The notes under the pieces are model-generated. The model was not told the DNA's origin. It worked only from the letters and a program-made list of their open reading frames with translations, and searched no databases. A stretch of DNA of 42,314 nt, taken from assembly GCA_030431435.1 (NCBI GenBank), contig JAUIJI010000010.1, positions 1-42,314 on the forward strand. The letters are read 5' to 3'. This DNA is from Alphaproteobacteria bacterium (lineage in GTDB: Bacteria; Pseudomonadota; Alphaproteobacteria; Sphingomonadales; Sphingomonadaceae). This document shows positions 15,816-23,836 of this stretch, piece after piece; within the stretch, counting starts at the first letter, position 1, and each line of letters opens with the position of its first letter. The position numbers and the translations under genes were made by a program.

Positions 15816-17324
15816 ATGCTCAAGGCAAGCGTGATAGCCGATCGCGACTTCACCATCGGCGAACTGGACCGCCGCGTGTTCGGCTGTTTCGTCGAACATT
15901 TGGGCCGCTGCGTCTATGGCGGCATCTACGAACCCGGGCACGAAACCGCCGATGAGGAAGGTTTTCGCGGCGACGTGATGGCGCTGGTGAAGGAGCTGGG
16001 CGTCACCATCATGCGCTATCCGGGCGGCAATTTCGTCTCTGGCTATGACTGGCTGGACGGTGTCGGCCCGAAGGAGGATCGCCCGCGCAAGCTCGATCTC
16101 GCCTGGTTCTCGACCGAAACCAACCAGTTCGGCACTAACGAGTTCGTCAGCTGGTGCCGCAAGGCGGGGGTGGAACCCATGCTGGCGGTGAACCTTGGAA
16201 CTGCCGGCCCGGACGAAGCGCGCAACCTCGTCGAATATTGCAACCATCCGGGCGGGTCCTACTGGTCCGACTTGCGCCGTTCGCATGGCTATGAGGAGCC
16301 GCACAACATCACCTACTGGTGCCTCGGCAACGAAATGGATGGCCCCTGGCAGATCTGCCACAAGAACGCGCAGGAATACGGCCGGGCGGCCAAGGAAGCA
16401 GCCAAGGTCATGCGCTGGACCAGCGAGGGGCTGACGCTGGCCGCCTGCGGTTCGTCCTTCCGCGAAATGCCGACCTATGGTGCCTGGGAATACGAGGTGC
16501 TGGACGAGGTGTTCGACGAGGTCGATTTCATCTCGCTGCACCAGTATTTCAAGAATGACGAGCAAGATACGGCACGCTTCTTCAGCCATGTCGACAAGCT
16601 CGACAGCTTCATTACCGAGGTGACGGCGATCGCCGATGCGGTTGCGGCCAAGCGCCACAGCCCCAAGCGGATCATGCTCTCGCTTGACGAATGGAACGTC
16701 TGGTATCGCACGCGCAGCGGCACAGATACGAAGCAGCCCGGCTGGCCCGAAGCGCCCAAACTGCTAGAGGAAGTCTACAATTTCGAAGATGCGCTGGTGG
16801 TGGGCGGGGCGTTGATCACCCTGATGAACCATGCCGACCGGGTAAAAACCGCCTGCCTCGCGCAGCTTGTCAACGTGATCGGGGCGATCATGACGCAAAC
16901 CGGCGGCCCTGCATGGCGGCAGACGATCTTCCATCCCTTCGCTCAGGCGAGCGCGCTGGCGCGTGGCAATGTCCTGCGGCTGGTGGTGGATACCCCGACT
17001 TTCGAGGCCGGGAGCTATCCCGAAGCGCCAGTGCTGCTGTGCGCAGCTGTCCACGATCCCGACAGCGGGCAGGTGAGCGTGTTCGCGTTGAACCGCAGCC
17101 TGACCGATGCGATGGAGTTTGCGCTCGACCTGCGGGGCAAGGGCGCGTTCACGCTCGCCGAAGCCAAGGAGCTGCATCACGCTGATCTGCAGGCCAGCAA
17201 TACCGTGGACGCACAGGACGAGGTTTCGCCCGACAACCACCCCGATTGCAGCTATGACGGGATGCTGACCGCGAAGCTCAAGCCGCTGTCATGGAACGTC
17301 TTCGTGCTGCAGCCCCGGGCCTGA
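15816..17324 (+). CDS. GH51 alpha-L-arabinofuranosidase, cytoplasmic
   Basis: Retaining arabinofuranosidase of 502 residues, the usual GH51 length. The acid/base is Glu173 in GNEMDGPW and the nucleophile is Glu292 in SLDEWNVWY. Other family marks are FGCFVEHLGRCVYGGIYEP at the N-terminus and MRYPGGNFVSGYDW. A beta-sandwich domain forms the last 130 or so residues. There is no signal peptide, so it trims arabinose from imported arabino- or arabinoxylo-oligosaccharides in the cytoplasm. ATG 15816 is preferred because it follows CGGAGA and gives the family N-terminus. The gene lies 16 bases after the ABC binding protein and 33 before the aldolase, in one operon. Confidence 0.93.
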   Translation: MLKASVIADRDFTIGELDRRVFGCFVEHLGRCVYGGIYEPGHETADEEGFRGDVMALVKELGVTIMRYPGGNFVSGYDWLDGVGPKEDRPRKLDLAWFSTETNQFGTNEFVSWCRKAGVEPMLAVNLGTAGPDEARNLVEYCNHPGGSYWSDLRRSHGYEEPHNITYWCLGNEMDGPWQICHKNAQEYGRAAKEAAKVMRWTSEGLTLAACGSSFREMPTYGAWEYEVLDEVFDEVDFISLHQYFKNDEQDTARFFSHVDKLDSFITEVTAIADAVAAKRHSPKRIMLSLDEWNVWYRTRSGTDTKQPGWPEAPKLLEEVYNFEDALVVGGALITLMNHADRVKTACLAQLVNVIGAIMTQTGGPAWRQTIFHPFAQASALARGNVLRLVVDTPTFEAGSYPEAPVLLCAAVHDPDSGQVSVFALNRSLTDAMEFALDLRGKGAFTLAEAKELHHADLQASNTVDAQDEVSPDNHPDCSYDGMLTAKLKPLSWNVFVLQPRA

Positions 17325-17357
17325 TCCTGTATCCAACCAATTATCGAAGGAGTTGCC

Positions 17358-18116
17358 ATGCCCCCGTTCAAGAAACAGCTCGAGCAGGATCGCCCGCTGA
17401 TCGGCCTCTGGCAGGCTCTGGCCAGTGGCTATTCGGCGGAAATCTGCGCCCGCCAGGGTTTCGACTGGCTGCTGCTCGACGCCGAGCATTCGCCCAATGA
17501 CATGCAGACGCTGCTGTCGCAGGCGCAGGCCATCGCACCTTTCGAATGCGAGGTGATCACGCGTGTCCCTTTCGGGGAGCCGGTGGTGATCAAGCAGTAT
17601 CTGGACATGGGGCTGCACACGCTGCTGGTGCCGATGGTCGAGACGGCCGAGCATGCCGAAGCGCTGGTCCGCGCCTGCCGCTATCCGCCGCATGGCATCC
17701 GCGGCGTGTCGAGCGCCACGAGCCGCGGGGCCAATTTCGGCGTAAACACCAACTACCTTCACGAAGCCAACGACATGGTGACGCTGATCGTGCAGATCGA
17801 AAGCACCAAAGGCGTAGAGAATATCGACGAAATTGCTGCGGTGGAGGGTATCGACGCGATGTTCATCGGCCCGTCCGACCTTGCCGCTTCGATGGGGCTG
17901 TTGGGGCAGCCCCTGCACGCTGACGTGACAGAGGCGATCGGCAAGGCCAAGGCGGCGATGGACCGCGCGGGCAAGCCGGCGGGCATCTTCGCCCTGAACC
18001 CCGACCACGCGCGCCAGTGCATCGCTGATGGCTTCCAGTTCCTCTCGGTCGGCACCGACATCGGTCTCATCATCTCCGGTGCCCAAAAGGTTCTGGGCGA
18101 GGTTCGCGCCGAATAA
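17358..18116 (+). CDS. HpcH/HpaI-family class II aldolase for a keto-deoxy sugar acid
   Basis: Metal-dependent pyruvate aldolase of 252 residues. It is predicted to split 2-keto-3-deoxy-pentonate (arabinonate or xylonate) into pyruvate and glycolaldehyde. Metal ligands are Glu148 (VQIESTKG) and Asp174 (GPSDLAASMG). The catalytic base region is LDAEHSPND with His44, and the conserved Arg is in RVPFGEP. The same family includes HpaI, GarL and RhmA aldolases, so the exact substrate is inferred from neighbours. A good ribosome binding site (GAAGGAG) precedes ATG 17358. It is the last gene of the A4 operon. No dehydratase or ketoglutarate-semialdehyde dehydrogenase of the alternative Weimberg route is seen in the window. 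Confidence 0.85.
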   Translation: MPPFKKQLEQDRPLIGLWQALASGYSAEICARQGFDWLLLDAEHSPNDMQTLLSQAQAIAPFECEVITRVPFGEPVVIKQYLDMGLHTLLVPMVETAEHAEALVRACRYPPHGIRGVSSATSRGANFGVNTNYLHEANDMVTLIVQIESTKGVENIDEIAAVEGIDAMFIGPSDLAASMGLLGQPLHADVTEAIGKAKAAMDRAGKPAGIFALNPDHARQCIADGFQFLSVGTDIGLIISGAQKVLGEVRAE

Positions 18117-18156
18117 GGCCAGCCCGCCGGGTGAGCCTTTGCGCCAAGCCCAGCGC

Positions 18157-19794
18157 CTACTCGCGGCAGCTGAAGCTCGCGGCATCATCAGGGTCGCCGC
18201 CATCGTAACGGGCCACCTTGGGATAGGGGCATAGCGGGCGCGAGACGCCGGGAAACGCATTGCCCGTCGCCACCACGCGGTCAGGCGCCTTGTCCTGTTC
18301 GACCCAGTCGACGATAGCATCGAGCATTTCGAACTGGTCAGTCGCCTCGCCGCCGCCGCAATGGAGCATGCCCGGCACGCCGAAAAAGCGCACTGCCTCG
18401 CGTCCCGGTTCGCCGGTTGCGGCCACCATGTCCTCGTACCAGCGCACGATATGCGGCGTGGACATGCCCTGGTCCGACATGCCGTTATAGACGATCATCT
18501 TGCCGTGCAGCGCGAAGGTGGAGAGGAACGGACTGTCGGCATCGCCGATCCCGCCCTGGTGGCGGATGCGCGCGAGCAGATCGTCGATATCGTAAGGTGC
18601 CAGCGGATCCCAGTCCGGGTCCGGAGGGGTCAGTTGAAGGTAGCGGAACATGCCCAGTCCCAGCGTAGCATCGCCCGCAGTCATCTCGCCATCATCGCCG
18701 CTGCCCATGCGGATACCGCGCCATGCGGGCGAGGCAATGCCGGTATCGTAAGTGAACGGACCGTAGAGATATTCGCCGCTCGAACTGCGCGGCCCCGCTT
18801 TCAGTTCTTCCAGCGCATCGACCTGCTCTGCAGAGAGGCAACTGTCGGTCTTTGCCCCGCTGCAGGCCAGCACCTCGGGAGAATAGCCGCAGGACTGCCA
18901 GTCGTTGATCATCCCGTCGGCCAGCCCGTCCAGCGCGTCGCACTGATCGAGCACCGAGGTGCGGACGAGTTGCAGGTCATTGTCGGAGAAGGCGCGTGAC
19001 AGGATTGGCCGTCCCTGCGCGTCCCTGGGCGAGATATCGGCAAGAACCTTCAGGTTCCACACTTGGCCCAGGCCCAGGCGCGAGAAACTCATCGCGGGGT
19101 CGCCGGCAACAATTCCGTCAAATTCCAGCGGGAAGCGCTGCGCTGCGATCAAGCCCTGCCGACCGCCATTGGAACAGCCGATGAAATAGGAATGGCCGGG
19201 GCCTTGCCCGTAAAGCTGCGCGATCAGGGACTTGGAAAGGGCAGTCACCTCGCCGATCGCATTATAGGCGTAATCGACGCGCGCCTGCTGATCGAGGCCG
19301 AAGGTCGCATCGATCGGTGATCCCTGGTGTCCGGCGTCAGTCGATACCACCGCGAATCCGCGGGTAAGGGCAGGCTGCGCGGACGAATTCGCAACTGTTC
19401 CGATTGCCGCGCCGATCACCCCGTCAAGGCCGCCGCCACCCTGGAACATGAAGCGTCCGCTCCAGTCCTCGGGCAGTCGCAGTTCGAAGCCGATCCCGAA
19501 TTCGCGCCCTCCCACACCGGTGCGCGGATTGATCGTTCCCTTGACCAGGCAATGGGCGGGCAAGTGCGCCGAAGGTGCGCCGGGAGGAGCAGGGGCGGGA
19601 CCGGCCAGTTGCAGCGAAGCGGTGGATATAACAAGGTCTTCCCTGCCGTTGCCGGCGAGGGATGCACAACGCTCTGTAAAGGCCACCTCGCCCTGCGCGC
19701 TGGCGCTGTCGCCCCAAGCTACAAGCCCTGCAACCGCAGCGACCGGGAGGCAGGCTCCTGCCATCAAGGCAACCGAGTATGCACGCTTGTTCAT
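18157..19794 (-). CDS. Secreted tannase/feruloyl esterase-family hydrolase
   Basis: Exported esterase of 545 residues with a signal peptide (about residues 1-34, ending ASAQ). It carries the full CS-D-HC arrangement of the tannase/feruloyl esterase family: Cys207-Ser208 in GCSNGGRQG, Asp441 in GMSDQGMS, and His478-Cys479 in MLHCGGG, where the two cysteines form the disulfide joining nucleophile and base. Expected reactions are release of ferulate or other phenolic acids, or hydrolysis of gallate-type esters. A strong GGGGGAG ribosome binding site precedes the ATG. It converges on the aldolase gene and is followed, with about 200 bases between, by the TonB receptor on the same strand. It may serve arabinoxylan deacylation or the phenolic chemistry of region B. 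Confidence 0.87.
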   Translation of the reverse strand: MNKRAYSVALMAGACLPVAAVAGLVAWGDSASAQGEVAFTERCASLAGNGREDLVISTASLQLAGPAPAPPGAPSAHLPAHCLVKGTINPRTGVGGREFGIGFELRLPEDWSGRFMFQGGGGLDGVIGAAIGTVANSSAQPALTRGFAVVSTDAGHQGSPIDATFGLDQQARVDYAYNAIGEVTALSKSLIAQLYGQGPGHSYFIGCSNGGRQGLIAAQRFPLEFDGIVAGDPAMSFSRLGLGQVWNLKVLADISPRDAQGRPILSRAFSDNDLQLVRTSVLDQCDALDGLADGMINDWQSCGYSPEVLACSGAKTDSCLSAEQVDALEELKAGPRSSSGEYLYGPFTYDTGIASPAWRGIRMGSGDDGEMTAGDATLGLGMFRYLQLTPPDPDWDPLAPYDIDDLLARIRHQGGIGDADSPFLSTFALHGKMIVYNGMSDQGMSTPHIVRWYEDMVAATGEPGREAVRFFGVPGMLHCGGGEATDQFEMLDAIVDWVEQDKAPDRVVATGNAFPGVSRPLCPYPKVARYDGGDPDDAASFSCRE

Positions 19795-19962
19795 TGATCT
19801 CCCCCTGTTCGCCGCGCCAGACCGGATCAGGCCCGTACACAGTCAATGCGTTGAAGCCAGCCATACCATCAAAATGGCCTTATCCAGAGGAATTCATTCC
19901 TTCAGAGCGGACTGCGTGGATCTTTGCAGGGGAGCTTGTGCCAGCTTGGCAGGAGTGTGCCA

Positions 19963-19986
19963 CAGGGGGCAGCGAACTGCCCCCTG
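19963..19986 (-). terminator. Stem-loop terminator after the TonB receptor gene
   Basis: A perfect 10-bp stem (CAGGGGGCAG with CTGCCCCCTG) encloses a four-base loop that reads TTCG on the transcribed minus strand. It begins ten bases past the receptor stop codon. There is no T-tract after it, so it may act as an RNA-end stabiliser or a factor-assisted terminator. Confidence 0.65.
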
Positions 19987-19995
19987 CGCCCGTCT

Positions 19996-22356
19996 TTAAT
20001 AGTTGAAACGCAGCTGCACGGCTACCGAACGCGGGCGTTCGGCAAGTGCTGCAACGGTCCCGTTTGCACCGCTCACAGTCTGGCGGAATCCGGCGGTCGC
20101 CTTGTCGGTGAGGTTCTTGCCGATCAGGGCGATTTCCCAGAGCCCGTCCTGCGGACCAACGCCGACACGCAGGTCAAACTTGGCGAATCCGTCCTGACGG
20201 ATCAGGTCATCCGCAGTCGAGGACTGATAGTACCAGGAAGTGAAGTAAGCGGTCGGTGAGACGCGCACTTCCAGGTCGCCTGCAGGGATGATGGCATCGA
20301 ACCTGACGTTGCCGCTCCATTCCGGAGCATAGCCGCGGCGCTTGCCCGACAGGTCCTGACGGCGGTTGATGCAACCCGCGTCTTCGCCAACCAGTGTCTG
20401 CAGCTGGGTGCAGGGTGCACCGTCATAGTCCCGGTACACAGCATCGAGATAGGCAATATCCGTGCTGGCGGTCAGCCAGTCCGACAGGCGGACGCTGCCC
20501 GAAAACTCGATACCTTCCGAACGCGCCGAGGCAGCATTGGCCACGCTGACGCGGACCGAGCCACTGGGCAGCGTTTCGGAGACCGATTCCTGCAAGCCGC
20601 TGTAATCCGCCCGGAACGCGCTGAGGGCATAGGTGACAGCACGATCGAACAGGCTGCCCTTGACGCCGATTTCATAGGCATCGACCGTTTCCGGACCGAA
20701 GTCGCCACCGGTCGAACCGCCGCTGTAGCCACCGGCCTTGAAGCCCTTGCTGTAGGTGGCATAGGCGGTGAGGTCAGGCGTCGCTTCGTATTGCAAGCCG
20801 ATGGAAGGCATCAGCTTGTCGTCCTTGCGATTGGGATTGGCGAAGTTCAGGTTCGATGAGCCGAGGATGGCATTCAGCGTATCGCTGGAATCCTGGCTTC
20901 CAGCGACGAAGGTTTCCGGGCGCGGGTCGGTGGCATCCGCCGTGCCGTAGATCACACTGCGGAAGCCGTCCTTCTCGACCGATGAGTAGCGCAGGCCAAG
21001 ATTGATCTTGAACCGGTCAACCGGGGTGATGGTGGCAGCAGCAAAGACCGACTTGGTCTCGCTATCCTCGTTGATCGAAAGCCTGCCCGAGATAGGGGAA
21101 TTCGCATCGTAACCGGGCACACCCACGCCGAAGGGGCGGAAGTAGAAACCCGTGACGCCGTTGTTGCGCAGCTTGGTATCGGAATAGAATGCGCCGATCT
21201 GCCATTCGACAGTGCGGCCAAGCGGAGAGACGAGCCGGACTTCCTGCGACCACTGGCGGAAGGATTCGCGCTGGAACACCGGCAGCTGGCCGCCGCCGCC
21301 GATCCCGGGGACGGGCGACGGCACGAGCTGCTGCAGATATTCGGTATCGTGGTCGAAATAGCCGGTTATCGTGTTCAGCACGTATTCGCCGATGTCGATT
21401 TCATTGGTCCAGCCCACTTCCGTGAAGGAATAGTCGAGGTATCCCGGAGGGCTGTTGTTCTGCCAGTTCAGTTCATCGTCCACCATGCCGCCGGCAGCAG
21501 TCAGATAGCTGCCGCAGGTCGGGCCGGTGGGGAAGGGTGCCGGGGGCGGGCAGTTCTCGATTTCGTAGGGGAGGAAATCTTCCGAATTGGTGCTGCCCAC
21601 ATCCACCCTGAGGTCGGAGCGGAAGCCCACGGGGTTGTAAGATAGCGACAGGCGGCCAACCTCGTTCTGTTCCTGCGAGCCCTTCTCGCCGGTGAATTCG
21701 TTGTCGACAAATCCGTCCATGCCCGAAAGGCGTCCGGCGGCGCGGAAGCTCAGGTCCTGTGCAATCGGAACGGTGAAGCCTGCTTCGACGTTGTATTCGC
21801 CATGCGACCCGTACAGCGCCGTGCCGTTGATCTCGAATGTATCGCCCGGCTTGCGTGTCGTGATGTTCAGTGCACCGGCGATGGCGTTGTTGCCGAAGAA
21901 GGTCGTCTGCGGGCCCTTGAGGATTTCCACACGCTCGACGTCAAACAGGGCGGCGCGAATGGCGCGCGGCCGCGAGCGGTAAACACCATCAACGAAAGTG
22001 GCGACCGATTGTTCGAAGCCGGTGTTGTTGGAGGAACCGATACCGCGAATGTTCAACTGGTCGAATGGTCCGGGCGTGATCCGCACGTTGGCCTGGCGAT
22101 CAGCGACTGCAGCAAGGTCAAGCAGGTTGTCGCGGGCGATCGTGTCACCACCGACAACGGCGATCGAGATCGGCACGTCCTGCTGGTTCTGCTCGCGCCG
22201 CTGCGCGGTCACCAGGATGACATCCGATGGTCCAGCCGCCTCGGCGGCCTGCTGGCCGTCGTTCGCCGTATCCTGGGCAAATGCCGGATTTGCGGCGAGA
22301 CAGCAGGCCATGATAGCCACCGCGCTGCAATGCGAACCGAGAATACTTGCTTTCAT
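19996..22356 (-). CDS. TonB-dependent outer-membrane receptor 1
   Basis: Outer-membrane active transporter of 786 residues. A signal peptide occupies about 1-28 (MKASILG...NPAFAQ). The plug domain follows, with VTAQRREQNQQDVPISIAVV and NIRGIGSSNNTGFEQSVATFVDGVYRSRP, then LKGPQTTFFGNNAIAGALNI. The C-terminus is a beta-barrel ending in aromatic VAVQLRFNY. ATG 22356 is chosen because a strong AAAGGGAG site precedes it and it gives a proper signal peptide, although the frame stays open to 22506. This receptor style is abundant in sphingomonads for aromatic and polymeric nutrients, not only iron. Palindrome B1 lies about 214 bases upstream, and the promoter region is shared with the divergent NTF2-like gene. 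The substrate is unknown. Confidence 0.9.
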   Translation of the reverse strand: MKASILGSHCSAVAIMACCLAANPAFAQDTANDGQQAAEAAGPSDVILVTAQRREQNQQDVPISIAVVGGDTIARDNLLDLAAVADRQANVRITPGPFDQLNIRGIGSSNNTGFEQSVATFVDGVYRSRPRAIRAALFDVERVEILKGPQTTFFGNNAIAGALNITTRKPGDTFEINGTALYGSHGEYNVEAGFTVPIAQDLSFRAAGRLSGMDGFVDNEFTGEKGSQEQNEVGRLSLSYNPVGFRSDLRVDVGSTNSEDFLPYEIENCPPPAPFPTGPTCGSYLTAAGGMVDDELNWQNNSPPGYLDYSFTEVGWTNEIDIGEYVLNTITGYFDHDTEYLQQLVPSPVPGIGGGGQLPVFQRESFRQWSQEVRLVSPLGRTVEWQIGAFYSDTKLRNNGVTGFYFRPFGVGVPGYDANSPISGRLSINEDSETKSVFAAATITPVDRFKINLGLRYSSVEKDGFRSVIYGTADATDPRPETFVAGSQDSSDTLNAILGSSNLNFANPNRKDDKLMPSIGLQYEATPDLTAYATYSKGFKAGGYSGGSTGGDFGPETVDAYEIGVKGSLFDRAVTYALSAFRADYSGLQESVSETLPSGSVRVSVANAASARSEGIEFSGSVRLSDWLTASTDIAYLDAVYRDYDGAPCTQLQTLVGEDAGCINRRQDLSGKRRGYAPEWSGNVRFDAIIPAGDLEVRVSPTAYFTSWYYQSSTADDLIRQDGFAKFDLRVGVGPQDGLWEIALIGKNLTDKATAGFRQTVSGANGTVAALAERPRSVAVQLRFNY

Positions 22357-22675
22357 CTTTCTCCCTTTCGTCCTTTGGCCGGATTGGCGGGCGGGCAGTC
22401 GCCGTGAGCACATCTGCCTGCGCCGGCTGGCCAGGCCGACTTTTTTCACGAACAAATTGTCGAGAGGTGCGAAGGAGGTAGGCCCAGGCTTCGCCTGAGA
22501 GGCCATTTTCCCTGTCTTAACATCCTCCCCCGTCCCGCAATGTTGCGGTTACGAGAATGCGCGCTAAAATATAACGATCGTTACAAGTGTCAACAGGAAG
22601 TGGAATCGAAAGCTGCGATCCGGCCACTGGGTCGGCCAACCTGTCAGGAGCGATTAGAGAGAGGAAATAAAATCA
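22357..22675. other. Divergent intergenic region with operator B1 and an inverted repeat
   Basis: These 319 bases separate the divergent receptor and first NTF2-like genes. They hold palindrome B1 (22570-22585) and a second inverted repeat, CCGCAATGTTGCGG, at 22535-22548. No gene is supported here; the receptor frame continues into it without a ribosome binding site. Confidence 0.6.
22570..22585. promoter_or_regulatory. Predicted MarR-regulon operator B1
   Basis: TATAACGATCGTTACA contains the perfect 12-bp palindrome TAACGATCGTTA and is identical to B4 at 27695. It is 91 bases upstream of the NTF2-like gene at 22676 and in the promoter region of the divergent receptor. The overlapping TATAAC could be a -10 box. 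Confidence 0.75.
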
Positions 22676-23107
22676 ATGACATACATTAGACAAGCTTCGC
22701 TTGAGGAGGCTGCGAGTGACGAATATTCGCGCAAAACCGCACGCAATCGCGAGGCGTTTCTGGACTTTGTCCGCCTGTATTATGACGAAATGAAGGTGCG
22801 GGAAGCTTTCGAACGTTACGTAGATGAGGGCTATATCCAGCATAATCCTGCGGTCGTGGATGGCAGGGAAGCGGCGATTGCGCACCTCGATGGGCTGCTC
22901 GAAAGGCCGACCGTTTCCATGGATGTGCGCCGCGTTCTCGTGGATGGTGATTATGCGGTTGCCCACCTGATCGGCCGTCAGGGGCCGGAGGATCCCGGCC
23001 ATGCCCTGATGAACATCTTCCGCATGGAGGACGGTATCATCATGGAACACTGGGACGTAGCCCAGCCGATCCCCGAAAAGACGGCGAGCGGCAGGGGCAT
23101 GGGTTAG
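22676..23107 (+). CDS. SnoaL/NTF2-like protein 1 (predicted aldol-condensation type)
   Basis: Small cone-shaped NTF2-fold protein of 143 residues, resembling the SnoaL-like family predicted to catalyse aldol-type or dehydration steps. Key family stretches are YVDEGYIQHNPAVVDGREA and FRMEDGIIMEHWDVAQPIP, with His in IQHN and EHWD as probable pocket residues. There is no signal peptide, so it is cytoplasmic. A paralogue with the same two motifs is encoded at 23837, on the other side of the MarR gene. The gene sits downstream of B1 and is predicted to be co-controlled with the receptor. The substrate cannot be deduced. Confidence 0.8.
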   Translation: MTYIRQASLEEAASDEYSRKTARNREAFLDFVRLYYDEMKVREAFERYVDEGYIQHNPAVVDGREAAIAHLDGLLERPTVSMDVRRVLVDGDYAVAHLIGRQGPEDPGHALMNIFRMEDGIIMEHWDVAQPIPEKTASGRGMG

Positions 23108-23111
23108 TAAT

Positions 23112-23128
23112 CCCCTTGCGCGCAGGGG
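23112..23128. terminator. Short hairpin between convergent NTF2-like and MarR genes
   Basis: CCCC and GGGG flank the self-complementary TGCGCGCA, giving a compact GC-rich hairpin in the 28-base gap where the two genes converge. It is a candidate bidirectional terminator; no long T-tract is present. Confidence 0.4.
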
Positions 23129-23135
23129 CGGCGTT

Positions 23136-23639
23136 TCAGGCGTCGTTCGCAGGTTTGGCGGGCCGGGTGCGTTCCATGAACAGCGAACGACCCTGCTCGT
23201 CTTCTGCCTCAAGCGTATCGATAAGCGTTTCAAGGATGTGTTCGAGCGTAATGATCTCGTGCTGCCTGAGCCCGGATAGCAAGTAATCGGCCACCTGGTC
23301 GGTTGCCGGGCGCATGGCGCGGAACAGGCGCTCGCCTTCCTCGGTCAGGGTCAATTGCTTGCGGCGGCGATTGGTGGGGTCGGGCTTGCCAACCACGCGA
23401 CCATTTTTCTCCAGCGTAGTCACCGCGCGCGAGATGCTCATCACATTGACGCCTGTCAGCTCCACCAGCTTGTGGCTGGCGAGAGAGCCGTAATGGCCGA
23501 TTTGCATCATCACGCGGAATTCGTTCAGCGTGATGTCGTGTTGTCTTGCCAGGTAGGTCGAAAAAGGCGCCATGAGCCGGTTTGCCAACTTGAGGATGCC
23601 GTGCATCAGTTTGGCATTGCGGTCGAGATCTGATTGCAT
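23136..23639 (-). CDS. MarR-family transcriptional regulator
   Basis: Winged-helix regulator of 167 residues. Dimerisation helices lie at both ends (GILKLANRLMAPFSTYLARQHD and the C-terminal LRQHEIITLEHILETLIDTL). The DNA-binding part is seen in LVELTGVNVMSISRAVTTLEKNG and the wing GKPDPTNRRRKQLTLTEEG. ATG 23639 is chosen because the family homology begins there and AGAAGAGGGG precedes it; the frame stays open 78 bases further. It is the only regulator in region B and its gene lies next to palindrome B2 (109 bases upstream), so it is the natural candidate to bind the four B elements, including its own. MarR proteins often respond to phenolic ligands, which fits the tannase next door. Confidence 0.88.
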   Translation of the reverse strand: MQSDLDRNAKLMHGILKLANRLMAPFSTYLARQHDITLNEFRVMMQIGHYGSLASHKLVELTGVNVMSISRAVTTLEKNGRVVGKPDPTNRRRKQLTLTEEGERLFRAMRPATDQVADYLLSGLRQHEIITLEHILETLIDTLEAEDEQGRSLFMERTRPAKPANDA

Positions 23640-23747
23640 GGGCCCCTCTTCTTTTATCCAGCATCTCCGTGCACTGGCGCAACCTTTGCTGATAATTGCG
23701 TTACAAAGCTGATACAAGCTGAAGGTGGTCGGCTCGTTGCAATACTA

Positions 23748-23763
23748 TATAACGAACGTTACA
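23748..23763. promoter_or_regulatory. Predicted MarR-regulon operator B2
   Basis: TATAACGAACGTTACA differs from the perfect element at 24309 in two of 16 positions. It lies between the divergent MarR gene (start 23639) and NTF2-like gene (start 23837), well placed for autoregulation and control of the latter. Confidence 0.7.
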
Positions 23764-23836
23764 AGTCCTGCTTGTATGACAGGATAACGCAGGCTGGCAA
23801 TTCCCCGCAAAAGCCAGCACCAGAGGAGAGATGTCG

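Noticed and set aside
18980-18988. TTGTCGGAG inside the tannase gene
   Set aside because: It matches the region A core but lies in coding sequence, without A/T-rich arms and far from a start; probably chance.
22357-22506. 50-residue N-terminal extension of TonB receptor 1
   Set aside because: The extension is basic, has no ribosome binding site and would bury the signal peptide that starts at ATG 22356 after a strong site.
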